Assembly: GCF_040137905.1 (NCBI RefSeq)
Contig: NZ_JBEFDG010000042.1
Span: 1 to 64,000 of the forward strand
Direction of reading: 5' to 3'
Source of the DNA: Corticimicrobacter sp040137905
Lineage (GTDB): Bacteria; Pseudomonadota; Gammaproteobacteria; Burkholderiales; Burkholderiaceae_B
DNA: 64,000 nucleotides
Under the pieces are notes generated by a model. It did not search any database. It saw only the letters and a program-made list of their open reading frames with translations, and was not told where the DNA came from. The stretch's first letter is position 1. Each line of letters opens with the position of its first letter. Of this stretch, positions 35,578 through 44,681 are shown one piece after another. The translations under genes and the position numbers were made by a program.

Positions 35578-36045
35578 ATGACAGATACTCCTCCTTCCCG
35601 GCGCACGGTCGCCCGTTTGCTGAATCCCACATTGCAGGTGGCGGGGTTCCAGCAGGTACGCGAGGCGCACCGGCTCGAAATCATCGAAGACTATGTCGAA
35701 CTGATCTCGGACCTGCTGCACAGCGCAGGCCAGGCTCGCCAGGTCGAGATTGCCGAACGGCTGGGTGTGGCGCAGCCGACGGTGGCCAAGATGCTCAAGA
35801 GACTGGAAGTGGAAGGCTATGTGGTGCTGCGCCCCTACCAGGGCACGCTGCTGACTGAAAAGGGCGAGGCCATGGCGCAGTACAGTCGCCAGCGGCACCA
35901 ACTGGTCGAGGCGTTTCTGCTGGCACTGGGCGTGGACGAAGACACGGCACGACGGGACGCCGAGGGCATGGAGCACCATGTCAGCGAGGCGACGCTGGCG
36001 GCGTTCCGCCACTATCTGGATGTCTGTCAGGCAAGGGGCGAATGA
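35578..36045 (+). CDS. mntR: Manganese-responsive regulator MntR
   Basis: A 155-residue DtxR/MntR-family metalloregulator. It has the winged HTH (ARQVEIAERLGVAQPTVAKMLKRLEVEGYV) and the C-terminal dimerisation motif ARRDAEGMEHHVSEATL, whose His and Glu residues bind metal. The sequence resembles E. coli MntR along its whole length, including FQQVREAHRLEIIEDYVELISDLL. In-frame ATGs at 35563 and 35578 and a TTG at 35545 are possible starts. It is divergent from the manganese ABC operon with the operator between them, so it is the probable repressor. Confidence 0.94.
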   Translation: MTDTPPSRRTVARLLNPTLQVAGFQQVREAHRLEIIEDYVELISDLLHSAGQARQVEIAERLGVAQPTVAKMLKRLEVEGYVVLRPYQGTLLTEKGEAMAQYSRQRHQLVEAFLLALGVDEDTARRDAEGMEHHVSEATLAAFRHYLDVCQARGE

Positions 36046-36078
36046 TGGGTCGCTGCAGGTTTTACACGGGAGTGCGTG

Positions 36079-36699
36079 ATGTATTACGGTGAGCGTTTCA
36101 ATGCCTGGACACATCTGGCCGGCGCAGTACTGGCCGTGGCCGGGGTGTCTTGGCTGCTGGTCATGGCGGGCCTGACCGGCGATCCCTGGCGCATCGTGGG
36201 CGTATCGATCTACGGTGCCACGCTGATCCTGCTGTACCTGATCTCCACGCTCTATCACAGCGTGCGCGGGCGGGCCAAGAATGTGTTTCGCAAGCTGGAT
36301 CATTTTTCGATCTACCTGCTGATTGCCGGCAGCTACACGCCGTTCTGCCTGGTGACCCTGCGCGGCCCCTGGGGCTGGAGCCTGTTCGGCGTGGTGTGGG
36401 GGCTGGCGCTGATCGGCATCCTGCAGGATATCAAGCCGCGTTCGCCGGCGCGCATTCTGTCCATCGTGATCTATGCCGTCATGGGCTGGGTCGTGTTGTT
36501 GGCGCTCGGGCCACTGACCCTGGGGCTGGGCAAGGCCGGCTTTGCCTGGCTGGCAGCGGGCGGCGCGATCTATACCGCCGGTATCGTATTTTTCGTTTTC
36601 GATGAGCGCTACCGACACTGGCACGGCATCTGGCATCTGTTCGTGCTGGCGGGCAGTGCGGCGCACTTTCTGGCGATCGCCGGCTACGTGGTCTTGTAG
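36079..36699 (+). CDS. Hemolysin III (Hly-III/PAQR) family membrane protein
   Basis: A 206-residue seven-helix membrane protein with the conserved ALSTLYHS-like motif (LISTLYHSV), the DHFSIYLLIAGSYTPF segment and a late HGIWHLFVLAGSAAHFLAI motif; the His and Asp residues are the metal ligands of the PAQR family. Despite the family name, hemolysis is not implied. The start is the ATG at 36079, next to an overlapping GTG. It is 33 nt downstream of mntR. Confidence 0.93.
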   Translation: MYYGERFNAWTHLAGAVLAVAGVSWLLVMAGLTGDPWRIVGVSIYGATLILLYLISTLYHSVRGRAKNVFRKLDHFSIYLLIAGSYTPFCLVTLRGPWGWSLFGVVWGLALIGILQDIKPRSPARILSIVIYAVMGWVVLLALGPLTLGLGKAGFAWLAAGGAIYTAGIVFFVFDERYRHWHGIWHLFVLAGSAAHFLAIAGYVVL

Positions 36700-36727
36700 C
36701 CGGTTTTGGTGGTGCGCAGAGGCCGGA

Positions 36728-37342
36728 TCAGCCCTGCGTGCCGGTGTTGCGGCGGCTTTGCAGCAGATAGACCAGATGGGCCTGCACCTCCGGCCATTCT
36801 CCGCGCAGCAGGCTGTACATGACCGTATCCCGGATGGTGCCGTCGCGACGTCGCGCATGATGCCGGATCATGCCGTCGCGGCGTGCGCCGAGCCGCTCGA
36901 TGGCCCGCTGGCTGGCGAAGTTGTAGTTGTCCGTGCGCCAGCCGACGACATCGGCCTCCAGCGTGTCGAAGGCATGGCGCAGCAGCAGCAGCTTGCACGT
37001 CGTATTGACGTGGCTGCGCTGCACGCTGCGGGCATACCAGGTGTAGCCGATCTCCAGCCGCCGGATATCGGCCACGATGTCGTGGTAGCTGCTGCTGCCC
37101 AGCACCTGCCCGCTGGCATCGTCGATCACGGCAAAGGCAAAGCGCGTGCCTTGCTCGCGTTGCAGCAATGCCGTTTCGATATAGGTGCGAGTATCTTCGG
37201 GGCGCGGCACCGAAGTGACGCGCAGGTTCCAGAGTTCGCCATCGGCGGCCGCCTGTCGCAGGCCCGTTTCGTGGGCCAGCGACAGCGGTTCCAGGTGCAG
37301 GCCGTTCATGGCCAGGGTGATGGGTTGGACCCAGTGCGTCAT
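36728..37342 (-). CDS. GNAT-family N-acetyltransferase (RimJ/RimL type)
   Basis: A 204-residue GNAT protein of the ribosomal-protein-alanine/microcin-type N-acetyltransferase subfamily. It shows LEPLSLAHETGL at the N-terminus, GSSSYHDIVADIRRLEIGYTWY, and NFASQRAIERLGARRDG for the acetyl-CoA-binding end. The start at 37342 is 20 nt downstream of ppc on the same strand. Substrate unknown. Confidence 0.92.
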   Translation of the reverse strand: MTHWVQPITLAMNGLHLEPLSLAHETGLRQAAADGELWNLRVTSVPRPEDTRTYIETALLQREQGTRFAFAVIDDASGQVLGSSSYHDIVADIRRLEIGYTWYARSVQRSHVNTTCKLLLLRHAFDTLEADVVGWRTDNYNFASQRAIERLGARRDGMIRHHARRRDGTIRDTVMYSLLRGEWPEVQAHLVYLLQSRRNTGTQG

Positions 37343-37362
37343 GGTGTGTCCCCGTGGCGGCA

Positions 37363-40233
37363 TCAGCCGGTGTTGCGCAGGCCGGCGGCGATGCCGTTGA
37401 TGGTCAGGTGGATGGCACGCTGCAGGCGCTCGTTGGCGACGGCATTGGCCTGGCTGCGCTGTTGCTGGCCGGCCCGGAAACGGCGCAGCACTTCGACCTG
37501 CAGGTAGTTGAGCGGATCGATGTAGGCGAAGCGCTCCTGCAGCGAGGCCACCAGTTGCGGGTTGTCGGCCAGCAGTTCGCGCTGGTTGATTTCCTGCAGG
37601 ATTTCGCGGGTGAGTGCGTACTCGGTGCGGATGCGCTCGAAAATATTCTTGCGCAGTTTGGCATCGGGTACCAGTTCGGCGTAGCGCGCCGCAATGTGCA
37701 GATCGACCTTGGAGAGCACCATTTCCATGTTGGACAGGGTGGTGTTGAAAAACGGCCATTCCGCGGCCATGGCGCGCAACTGCGCCAGGCGGGCGCTGCG
37801 GCTGCGCGGCTGGCCGCTGGTGCCATTTTCAAGGTAATCATGCAGGGCCGATCCCACGCCGAACCAGCCCGGCAGCAGCAGGCGGCACTGGGCCCACGAA
37901 AACCCCCAGGGAATGGCCCGCAGGTCATTGATGGTCGGGTTTTTCTTGCGCGAGGCCGGGCGCGATCCGATGTTCAGGCCGGAGATCTCCTGGATCGGTG
38001 TGGCACTGAAGAAATACCGCTCGAAGCCGTCCGTTTCGTAGACCAGGCCGCGATAGCTGCGCATGGCCTGTGCCGACAGGTGCGCCATCAACGGGCCGTA
38101 GGTGCTCAGGCAGGTGTCGTCGGCCTGGTGGCTGTTGCCGTCCTGTCCCGACAGCGAGGCTTCGAGCGTGGCCGAAACCAGCAGATCGAGGTGGCTGCGG
38201 CCGACTTCGGCGTCCTTGTACTTGCTCTGGATGACTTCGCCCTGCTCGGTCAGGCGCATCTGACCATCGACGGTGCCCGGTGGCTGCGCCAGGATGGCCT
38301 CGTAGGTGGAACCACCGCCGCGACCCACCGTGCCGCCCCGGCCGTGGAACAGGCGCAGCCGCAGGCGGCGTGCCTTGAACACGTCGATCAGGGCATGTTC
38401 GGCCTGATACAGTGACCAGTTCGAGGTCAGGTAGCCGCCGTCCTTGTTGCTGTCGGAATAGCCCAGCATGACTTCCTGTACGCCCAATTGGGCCTTGCGC
38501 ACGCGCGTTTTGACCTCGGGGTAGTCGAGCCACTGTGCCATGATGGCCGGGCCGTTTTCCAGGTCGGGAATGGTTTCGAACAGGGGGACGACCATCAGGC
38601 CGTCGCCGGGTTCGATGGGCAGGTCGGGATGCGACAGCAGACCGGCTTCCTGCTGCAGCACCATGACTTCGAGCAGATCGCTGACGCTTTCGGTATGGGA
38701 CACGATGGTCTGGCGCACGGCCAGCTTGCCATAGCGGCTGCGGACCTCGGCGGCGGCGCGCAGGATTTCCAGTTCGCGGGCGGTTTCCTCGCTGTAGGCC
38801 AGCCAGGGTGAGGACAGCGGTCGTGCCTGCGTGAGTTCACTGCGCAGCAGCCGGATGCGGTCGTCTTCGGCCAGTTCTTGGTAGCGGACCGGCTTGCCGT
38901 CGAGTGTGACGCCGGCCCGGCTGAACAGCTCGTCGAGTACGCGCTCGTGGACATCGGAGCTCTGGCGCAGGTCAACGGTTGCCAGGTGGAAACCGAAGGT
39001 GGCGACGGCATGTTGCAGCAGGTTCAGGCGCAGTCGCGCCACCGGCGTGGCGTGATGTGTCACCAGCGAGTCGGCCACGGTGCGCAGGTCGGCGGCCAGT
39101 TCGTCGGGATCGGCATAGGGTTCGGCCTGGGCCGTCTTGCGGCGGGCCAGTGGCTGGCCGGTCAGGTTTTGCGCCGTGGCGGCCACGCGTGCGTAGATCT
39201 GGATCAGGGCGCGGCGATAGGGTTCGTCCTCGCGATGCGGCGAGGTATCCACGCTGGCGTCGGACAGGGCCATCAGGTCCGGCGAGGCGTCGATCAGCAG
39301 GGTCGACATCGACAGCTCGGTCCCCAGCAGGTAGAACTCCTTGAGGTAATACTCGAACAGGACCGTAGCCTGGCGCAGCAGGGCATGGCGCAGGGTGCCG
39401 GCATCGACATTGGGATTGCCGTCGCGGTCGCCGCCGATCCAGCTGCCCATGCGCAGAAAGGCCGCAACGGGCTTGGGTAGTGGGCCGAACGGTGAGCCGG
39501 CGTCCTTGTCCAGCAGTCGCGACAGGTCGCGATACAGGCGCGGGATGGCATGCAGGAAGGTGCTGCGGTAGTACGACAGGGCATTGTCGATTTCATCGCC
39601 GACCGTCAGGCGCGAATAGCGCAGCATGCGGGTCTGCCAGAGCGTGGCGATATAGCCGGTGAGGGCTTCGTCGGATGCGCGCTGCTCGTCGGGCGTCAGC
39701 GGCAGATCGCGTTGCGCCAGGGCTTGCGCGATGTGGCGATGCAGATCGAGCGTGCTTTTGCGCTGTACTTCGGTCGGGTGTGCCGTCAGTACCGGCACCA
39801 GGCAGGCCTGTTCCAGCGACTTGCGGATCTTGCCGGCACCGATGCCCTGGTCGCGCAGCTTGCCGATCACATGCCGCAGGCTGCCGGGCAGGGGGCCGTC
39901 GCCGGACAGTTGCGTCTGGCGTTGGCTGATTTTCTGGTTGTGGTCTTCGGCAATGTTGTAGAGATGCAGGAAATAGCTGAACGCGCGGGCCACGGCATTG
40001 GCACCGGGGGCTTTCAGCGCCTTGACCTTCTGCTCCAGCAGGGCGGCATCTTCCTGCTGGCTGGTGCGGCGCAACTGGACGGCGGTGCGGCGCAGCGTCT
40101 CGATGGTCTGGTAGACCGCCTTGCCTTCGCAGGCCTGGATCACTTCGCCCAGGGTACGGCCCAGCAGGCGGATGTCGTCGCGCAGTGCCGAGTCGATCTG
40201 GGGGGCGGGGAGATAGCGTGTTTGCTCGTTCAT
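37363..40233 (-). CDS. ppc: Phosphoenolpyruvate carboxylase
   Basis: A 956-residue, full-length PEP carboxylase that makes oxaloacetate from PEP and bicarbonate. The catalytic motifs are visible: TAHPTEVQRKS (His138 region), GYSDSNKDGGY, LFHGRGGTVGRGGG and the C-terminal LTINGIAAGLRNTG, where the terminal NTG is the invariant end of the enzyme. It starts 3 nt after the stop of the M20 peptidase gene, so the two are in one operon. Confidence 0.98.
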   Translation of the reverse strand: MNEQTRYLPAPQIDSALRDDIRLLGRTLGEVIQACEGKAVYQTIETLRRTAVQLRRTSQQEDAALLEQKVKALKAPGANAVARAFSYFLHLYNIAEDHNQKISQRQTQLSGDGPLPGSLRHVIGKLRDQGIGAGKIRKSLEQACLVPVLTAHPTEVQRKSTLDLHRHIAQALAQRDLPLTPDEQRASDEALTGYIATLWQTRMLRYSRLTVGDEIDNALSYYRSTFLHAIPRLYRDLSRLLDKDAGSPFGPLPKPVAAFLRMGSWIGGDRDGNPNVDAGTLRHALLRQATVLFEYYLKEFYLLGTELSMSTLLIDASPDLMALSDASVDTSPHREDEPYRRALIQIYARVAATAQNLTGQPLARRKTAQAEPYADPDELAADLRTVADSLVTHHATPVARLRLNLLQHAVATFGFHLATVDLRQSSDVHERVLDELFSRAGVTLDGKPVRYQELAEDDRIRLLRSELTQARPLSSPWLAYSEETARELEILRAAAEVRSRYGKLAVRQTIVSHTESVSDLLEVMVLQQEAGLLSHPDLPIEPGDGLMVVPLFETIPDLENGPAIMAQWLDYPEVKTRVRKAQLGVQEVMLGYSDSNKDGGYLTSNWSLYQAEHALIDVFKARRLRLRLFHGRGGTVGRGGGSTYEAILAQPPGTVDGQMRLTEQGEVIQSKYKDAEVGRSHLDLLVSATLEASLSGQDGNSHQADDTCLSTYGPLMAHLSAQAMRSYRGLVYETDGFERYFFSATPIQEISGLNIGSRPASRKKNPTINDLRAIPWGFSWAQCRLLLPGWFGVGSALHDYLENGTSGQPRSRSARLAQLRAMAAEWPFFNTTLSNMEMVLSKVDLHIAARYAELVPDAKLRKNIFERIRTEYALTREILQEINQRELLADNPQLVASLQERFAYIDPLNYLQVEVLRRFRAGQQQRSQANAVANERLQRAIHLTINGIAAGLRNTG

Positions 40234-40236
40234 GGT

Positions 40237-41364
40237 TCAGTCCAGGTGCTGCAGCAGATGGTTCCAGAAAGCCTGCCGGGCCGGCAGGGTCGAGACGAGA
40301 ATGTGCTCATGCAGGGTGTGCGCGCCATCGCCGTCGGCACCCAGACCATCGAGGGTCGGCACGCCGAGTGCGGCGGTGAAGTTGGCGTCGCTGCCGCCGC
40401 CGGTGGGCGGTGCTTCTTCCAGCTCGAAACCGGCTGCGCGGGCCGAGGCCTGGGCGCGGTGCAGCAGCGCAGCAGTGGCTTCGGTACGGTCCATGGGCGG
40501 GCGATTGAGTTTGAACTCGACCTTGAGCGCGACATCCGGATCGACGGGACGCAGCGCTTCGACCTGCGCCTTGAGCCAGGCTGCGCCAGCCGCATCGGGC
40601 ACGCGAAAATCCACCTCGACCTGGCAGTGCTCGGGCACCACATTGGAGGTGGTGCCGCCGCTGATCAGGCCCACGCTGACCGTGATGCCGCGTGCATAGT
40701 CGGTCAGCGCCTCCAGCGCCAGGATCTGGTGCGCCATTTCCTTGATGGCATTGCGCCCCTTGTCATGCTGGACGCCGGCGTGGGCAGGGCGACCATGGGT
40801 ATTGACCCAGATGAAGCCGGTGCCCTTGCGGGCGGTCACGCAGCGGCCGCCGTCGGCTCGCGCCGGCTCGCAGACCAGCGCGTAGCGCGCGCGGCGGGCG
40901 AAGTCTTCGATGTGAGAGCGAGAGGCGGTACTGCCGGTTTCCTCGTCGGGCACGATCACCATGTCGATGGGCAGCGCACTGCTGCCGGCTTGTGCGACCG
41001 TGCCCAGTGCCGACAGGGCCAGCCAGGTGCCGGCCTTCATGTCGTAGGTGCCGGGGCCGTAGAAACGGTCGCCCTCGATGCGGCAGGGATTCTGCTGCAG
41101 CGTGCCGACGGGATGTACGGTGTCGTAGTGCGCCAGCACCATGATGCCGGCACGGCTGTCACCCGGTGCGCGGTTGTGGATGTGGATCAGCGGGCCGGCT
41201 TCGGCACCGATGTCGTGCAATTCGGCCTGCAGGCCGAGCATGCGGGCATCGGCCACGATCAGGTCGGCCATGCGGCCCAGCGCCTGCAGCGACTGGGAGG
41301 GTGATTCGCATTCGGTCCAGCGCCGGATGTGGGCCAGTATGTCGAGAGCAGTGGTATGGGTCAT
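40237..41364 (-). CDS. M20 carboxypeptidase (CPG2 / glutamate carboxypeptidase-like), copy 1
   Basis: A 375-residue zinc M20 peptidase resembling carboxypeptidase G2. Metal and catalytic motifs: ILAHYDTVHPVGTL (His, Asp), GTYDMKAGTW (Asp), VPDEETGS (Glu pair), VCEPARADG and the late His in ADGDGAHTLHEHI. No signal peptide is seen, so it is cytoplasmic. It lies immediately upstream of ppc and downstream of an MFS permease. It is a close paralogue of the gene at 44682-45818. Confidence 0.93.
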   Translation of the reverse strand: MTHTTALDILAHIRRWTECESPSQSLQALGRMADLIVADARMLGLQAELHDIGAEAGPLIHIHNRAPGDSRAGIMVLAHYDTVHPVGTLQQNPCRIEGDRFYGPGTYDMKAGTWLALSALGTVAQAGSSALPIDMVIVPDEETGSTASRSHIEDFARRARYALVCEPARADGGRCVTARKGTGFIWVNTHGRPAHAGVQHDKGRNAIKEMAHQILALEALTDYARGITVSVGLISGGTTSNVVPEHCQVEVDFRVPDAAGAAWLKAQVEALRPVDPDVALKVEFKLNRPPMDRTEATAALLHRAQASARAAGFELEEAPPTGGGSDANFTAALGVPTLDGLGADGDGAHTLHEHILVSTLPARQAFWNHLLQHLD

Positions 41365-41448
41365 GATGGTAAAGGATAGTAGAAAATCGGTGCCGCGGTG
41401 CTCAGGGAGACGGTGGCTGCGATGCAGGTGACAGCCATCGGAGCGGAT

Positions 41449-42810
41449 TCACGGAGTAGGGTGTTTGGGCGTGCTTGGCCAGCGACGGAACATCAGCCAG
41501 TACAGCCCGGCCCCTATCAGCAGGGTCGCCGCAGCGGTGCCCAGCGCCAGGTCGAAGCCGCGAGCGAGATCGCCGGTGTGTTCGACCAGTGCTGCCGCCA
41601 GGGGGGGGCCGGCGATCTGGCCGATACCGTACAGGGCGGTGATCAGGGCCAGCAGGCTGGCAGTCTGGCCTGGCCGCAGGCGGCGGACTTCCTGCAACGC
41701 GAAAAACGTGATGGATGTGAACGGCAGGCCGAGCAGGATGCTGCTCAATACGAACCCCGGCAGGGTCTGCCAGAAAATCGACAGCAGCACACCCGCAGCC
41801 TGGAGCAGATAGTTGACCAGCAATGCCAGCCGGTTATCGAGTGTGCGGGGTGCCTGGGTCGCCAGCAAGGCACCCACGGAAACCGAAATGCCGAAAATCG
41901 GCCAGAACATGTCGAGCCAGGGCGATGGCGGCAACACCGTCCGGGCGATGACCGGCAGGAAGGTCGCGCTGATGATGTAGCCAAACCCGGCCAGTCCGTA
42001 GGCCACTGCCAGCAGGCCGATTTCCAGCGTGCCACCCGTGTTGTCTCCTGGCTGCGCGGTGGGCGGGGTCGATTGTCCCGCCGATTCGTTATGTGGAGAT
42101 GCCGAGGGGCTGGAGGGGGGGCAGACAGCATTGGGCATGGGCGAGTCGAGCGTGCGCCAGACGGCCAGTGTCAGCAGCAGTGCCAGGATACCGAACGCGA
42201 TCCAGGCACTGCTGGCCAGCCAGCGCTGCTGCACCATGCCCATGACGGCCAGGCCACTGAGCGCGATGCCGGCACCGGGGCCGGCAAAGATCATGCTGCC
42301 AAGGTGGGTGGACTGGCGCTGTGCCAACTGTGCCATGACCCAGCCCGAGGTGAAGACGAAGACCACGGCACTGGCGATCCCGGACAGAAAACGCCAGGTC
42401 GGCCAGGCATCCGGCCAGGGCAGGGCCATGGCCAGCGTCAGGGCTACGGTGGCGGCCAGACCCGTGTGTACCAGTCGCGCGGGCGGCCATGCAGCACCTC
42501 GCCAATAACGTTGCCAGAAGGGACTGGCGGCACAGAGCAGCGCACCCAGCAGATAGCCGATGTAGTTGGCGGTCGCCAGCCAACTGCCGGTCGGCAGGTC
42601 CAGCGTACCGTCGTGCAGCATCATCGGCAGCACCGGCGTAAAGGCAAATCGACCGATCCCCATGGCGATGGAGAGCGACAGCAGGCCGGTCAGGGCGATC
42701 AGCAGGGACGAAGGCAGGCGAGGGGAGGACACAGCAGAACCGGAGTCTGGGCAATGTGGCAGGATAAAGCGCCCGGCCAGGGGAAACAAGGCCTCGTAGA
42801 GAAGATACAC
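41449..42810 (-). CDS. MFS transporter, YbfB/YjiJ type
   Basis: A 453-residue major-facilitator protein with about twelve membrane segments and the N-terminal GRFAFTPVLPMM motif of the YbfB/YjiJ family; a Pro- and Ser-rich cytoplasmic loop of about 45 residues separates the halves. The start is uncertain: the open frame begins at a GTG at 42810, and a GTG at 42732 is closer to the first membrane helix. It is the first gene of the MFS-carboxypeptidase-ppc-acetyltransferase group. The substrate is unknown. Confidence 0.85.
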   Translation of the reverse strand: MYLLYEALFPLAGRFILPHCPDSGSAVSSPRLPSSLLIALTGLLSLSIAMGIGRFAFTPVLPMMLHDGTLDLPTGSWLATANYIGYLLGALLCAASPFWQRYWRGAAWPPARLVHTGLAATVALTLAMALPWPDAWPTWRFLSGIASAVVFVFTSGWVMAQLAQRQSTHLGSMIFAGPGAGIALSGLAVMGMVQQRWLASSAWIAFGILALLLTLAVWRTLDSPMPNAVCPPSSPSASPHNESAGQSTPPTAQPGDNTGGTLEIGLLAVAYGLAGFGYIISATFLPVIARTVLPPSPWLDMFWPIFGISVSVGALLATQAPRTLDNRLALLVNYLLQAAGVLLSIFWQTLPGFVLSSILLGLPFTSITFFALQEVRRLRPGQTASLLALITALYGIGQIAGPPLAAALVEHTGDLARGFDLALGTAAATLLIGAGLYWLMFRRWPSTPKHPTP

Positions 42811-42958
42811 CCTAAATTCAGCAAAGGGGAATGTGAAGGTCGCGGTTCAGTGGGGCGCCGATGGAGGTGCCGTGATGTCGCTCCATGTCATTCGCTCGAC
42901 ATCTTGATCTGGCATAGTATGATTAAATGTAACCATATCTATTTTCGAAGGTGATGCC

Positions 42959-43912
42959 ATGACACGCTCCGCCGTTTCCAGTACTGCCCGCCGCCCCGTG
43001 ATCGACGACCCCGATGATCTGGAACGCCGCCTGCATCTCGACCTGATCGACAGCTACGACGAAGAGTTCGAAATGGAACTCGAGGATCGCTACATCGGCG
43101 AGGATGGCAAGCCGCTGGCCATCGATTCATTGCAGGCGCAGATCGACCGCCGCGTCTACTTCCAGGAACTGTTCCGGCTGCAGGGCGAGCTGGTCAAGCT
43201 GCAGGACTGGGTGGTCAATACCGGCCACAAGGTCGTGATTATTTTCGAGGGGCGCGATGCGGCCGGCAAGGGGGGCGTGATCAAGCGCATCACCCAGCGG
43301 CTCAACCCCCGCGTCTGCCGCGTGGCGGCCTTGCCGGCCCCCAATGACCGCGAGCGCACGCAGTGGTATTTCCAGCGTTATGTATCGCACCTGCCGGCTG
43401 CCGGTGAGATGGTGCTGTTCGACCGCAGTTGGTACAACCGCGCCGGGGTCGAGCGTGTCATGGGATTCTGCTCTGATGATGAATACGAGGAATTTTTCCG
43501 CTCCGTGCCGGAGTTCGAGCGCATGCTGGTGCGCTCGGGCATCCAGGTCATCAAGTACTGGTTCTCGATCACCGACGAGGAGCAGCACCTGCGCTTCCTG
43601 GCACGTATCCATGATCCGCTCAAGCAGTGGAAGCTCAGCCCCATGGATCTGGAGTCGCGGCGTCGCTGGGAGGATTACACCCGTGCCAAGGAAGTGATGC
43701 TGGAGCGTACCCATATCCCCGAGGCACCATGGTGGGTGGTGCAGGCGGTGGACAAGAAAAAGGCTCGCCTCAATTGCATTGCGCACTTGCTGGAACAGAT
43801 GCCCTACCACGAAGTGGAGCGTGCGCCGGTCGTGCTGCCCGAGCGCGAGCGCCACGGAGGCTATACCCGCCATCGGGTGCCGGAAAATATCCTGGTGCCG
43901 GAACGCTACTGA
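42959..43912 (+). CDS. ppk2: Polyphosphate kinase 2
   Basis: A 317-residue PPK2 that transfers phosphate between polyphosphate and nucleoside diphosphates. Walker A GRDAAGKGGVIKR, the NDRERTQWYFQRY lid segment, Walker B LFDRSWYNRAGVE and the DPLKQWKLSPMDL motif are present. The length and the single domain match class I PPK2. It is isolated, divergent from the MFS gene and convergent with the GST gene. Confidence 0.95.
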   Translation: MTRSAVSSTARRPVIDDPDDLERRLHLDLIDSYDEEFEMELEDRYIGEDGKPLAIDSLQAQIDRRVYFQELFRLQGELVKLQDWVVNTGHKVVIIFEGRDAAGKGGVIKRITQRLNPRVCRVAALPAPNDRERTQWYFQRYVSHLPAAGEMVLFDRSWYNRAGVERVMGFCSDDEYEEFFRSVPEFERMLVRSGIQVIKYWFSITDEEQHLRFLARIHDPLKQWKLSPMDLESRRRWEDYTRAKEVMLERTHIPEAPWWVVQAVDKKKARLNCIAHLLEQMPYHEVERAPVVLPERERHGGYTRHRVPENILVPERY

Positions 43913-43960
43913 TGTGAACCTGGCAGTGAGCCGCAGTGCGTGATCTGAGCGGCAGGTGGC

Positions 43961-44581
43961 TCAGGTCACCGGCGTCATGACGGCCTTGCGGTATGCGGGC
44001 CGTTCACACAGTCGCGCATACCAGGCATCCAGGTGCTGCAAGGCAGGTCTTTCCACAGGAAGCGACAACCACAGGTAGGCCAGTGTGCCGAGCGGAATAT
44101 CCGCGATACCCATATGCTGACCTGACAGAAAGGGTGATGTTGCCAGAGCACTGTCAGCGATGGTCATCAGTCGGGCGCATTCTTTTGCTCCGCTTTCAAT
44201 GGCAGCATGGTCGCGTTGCTCGGGGGCGATATGCACCAGATTCCAGAACATGCCGCGAAATGGCACGGCGAATGACAGCGAGGTCCAGTCCATCCATTTG
44301 TCGGTGCGGGCCCAGGCGCGCACGTCGGCTGCAGGCGAGAAAGGGGCGGCACCATACTGGCGGGCCAGATAGCGCACGATGGCATTCGATTCCCACAATA
44401 CCAAGTCACCGTCCTCAAGGCAGGGTATCCGGCCGTTGGGATTGAGCATCCGATACTCGGGGGTATCGGTCAGGCCAAACTCGCCACCGGCAGGAATATG
44501 TTCGTAGTCCAGCCCCAGTTCTTCTGCGCACCAGAGCACCTTGCGGACATTGCTTGAATTGATGCGGCCCCAGATTTTCAT
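43961..44581 (-). CDS. Glutathione S-transferase
   Basis: A 206-residue GST with the thioredoxin-fold N-terminal domain (MKIWGRINSSNVRKVLW, then NPNGRIPCLEDGDLVLWESNAI with the conserved cis-Pro and Glu-Ser glutathione contacts) and an all-helical C-terminal domain ending in a PLERPALQHLDAWYARLCERPAYRK-like helix. The start at 44581 gives the usual GST length. It is 100 nt after the M20 peptidase copy 2 and may be the last gene of that operon. Confidence 0.94.
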   Translation of the reverse strand: MKIWGRINSSNVRKVLWCAEELGLDYEHIPAGGEFGLTDTPEYRMLNPNGRIPCLEDGDLVLWESNAIVRYLARQYGAAPFSPAADVRAWARTDKWMDWTSLSFAVPFRGMFWNLVHIAPEQRDHAAIESGAKECARLMTIADSALATSPFLSGQHMGIADIPLGTLAYLWLSLPVERPALQHLDAWYARLCERPAYRKAVMTPVT

Positions 44582-44681
44582 GCCTGTTCTCCTTGCCAAT
44601 GAAACCGCCATGCTACTCCGGTCACCTGGCATCGAAAACATGCTCATACCGGAGCGGTACTGATCCCGCCCGGCATGGCGC

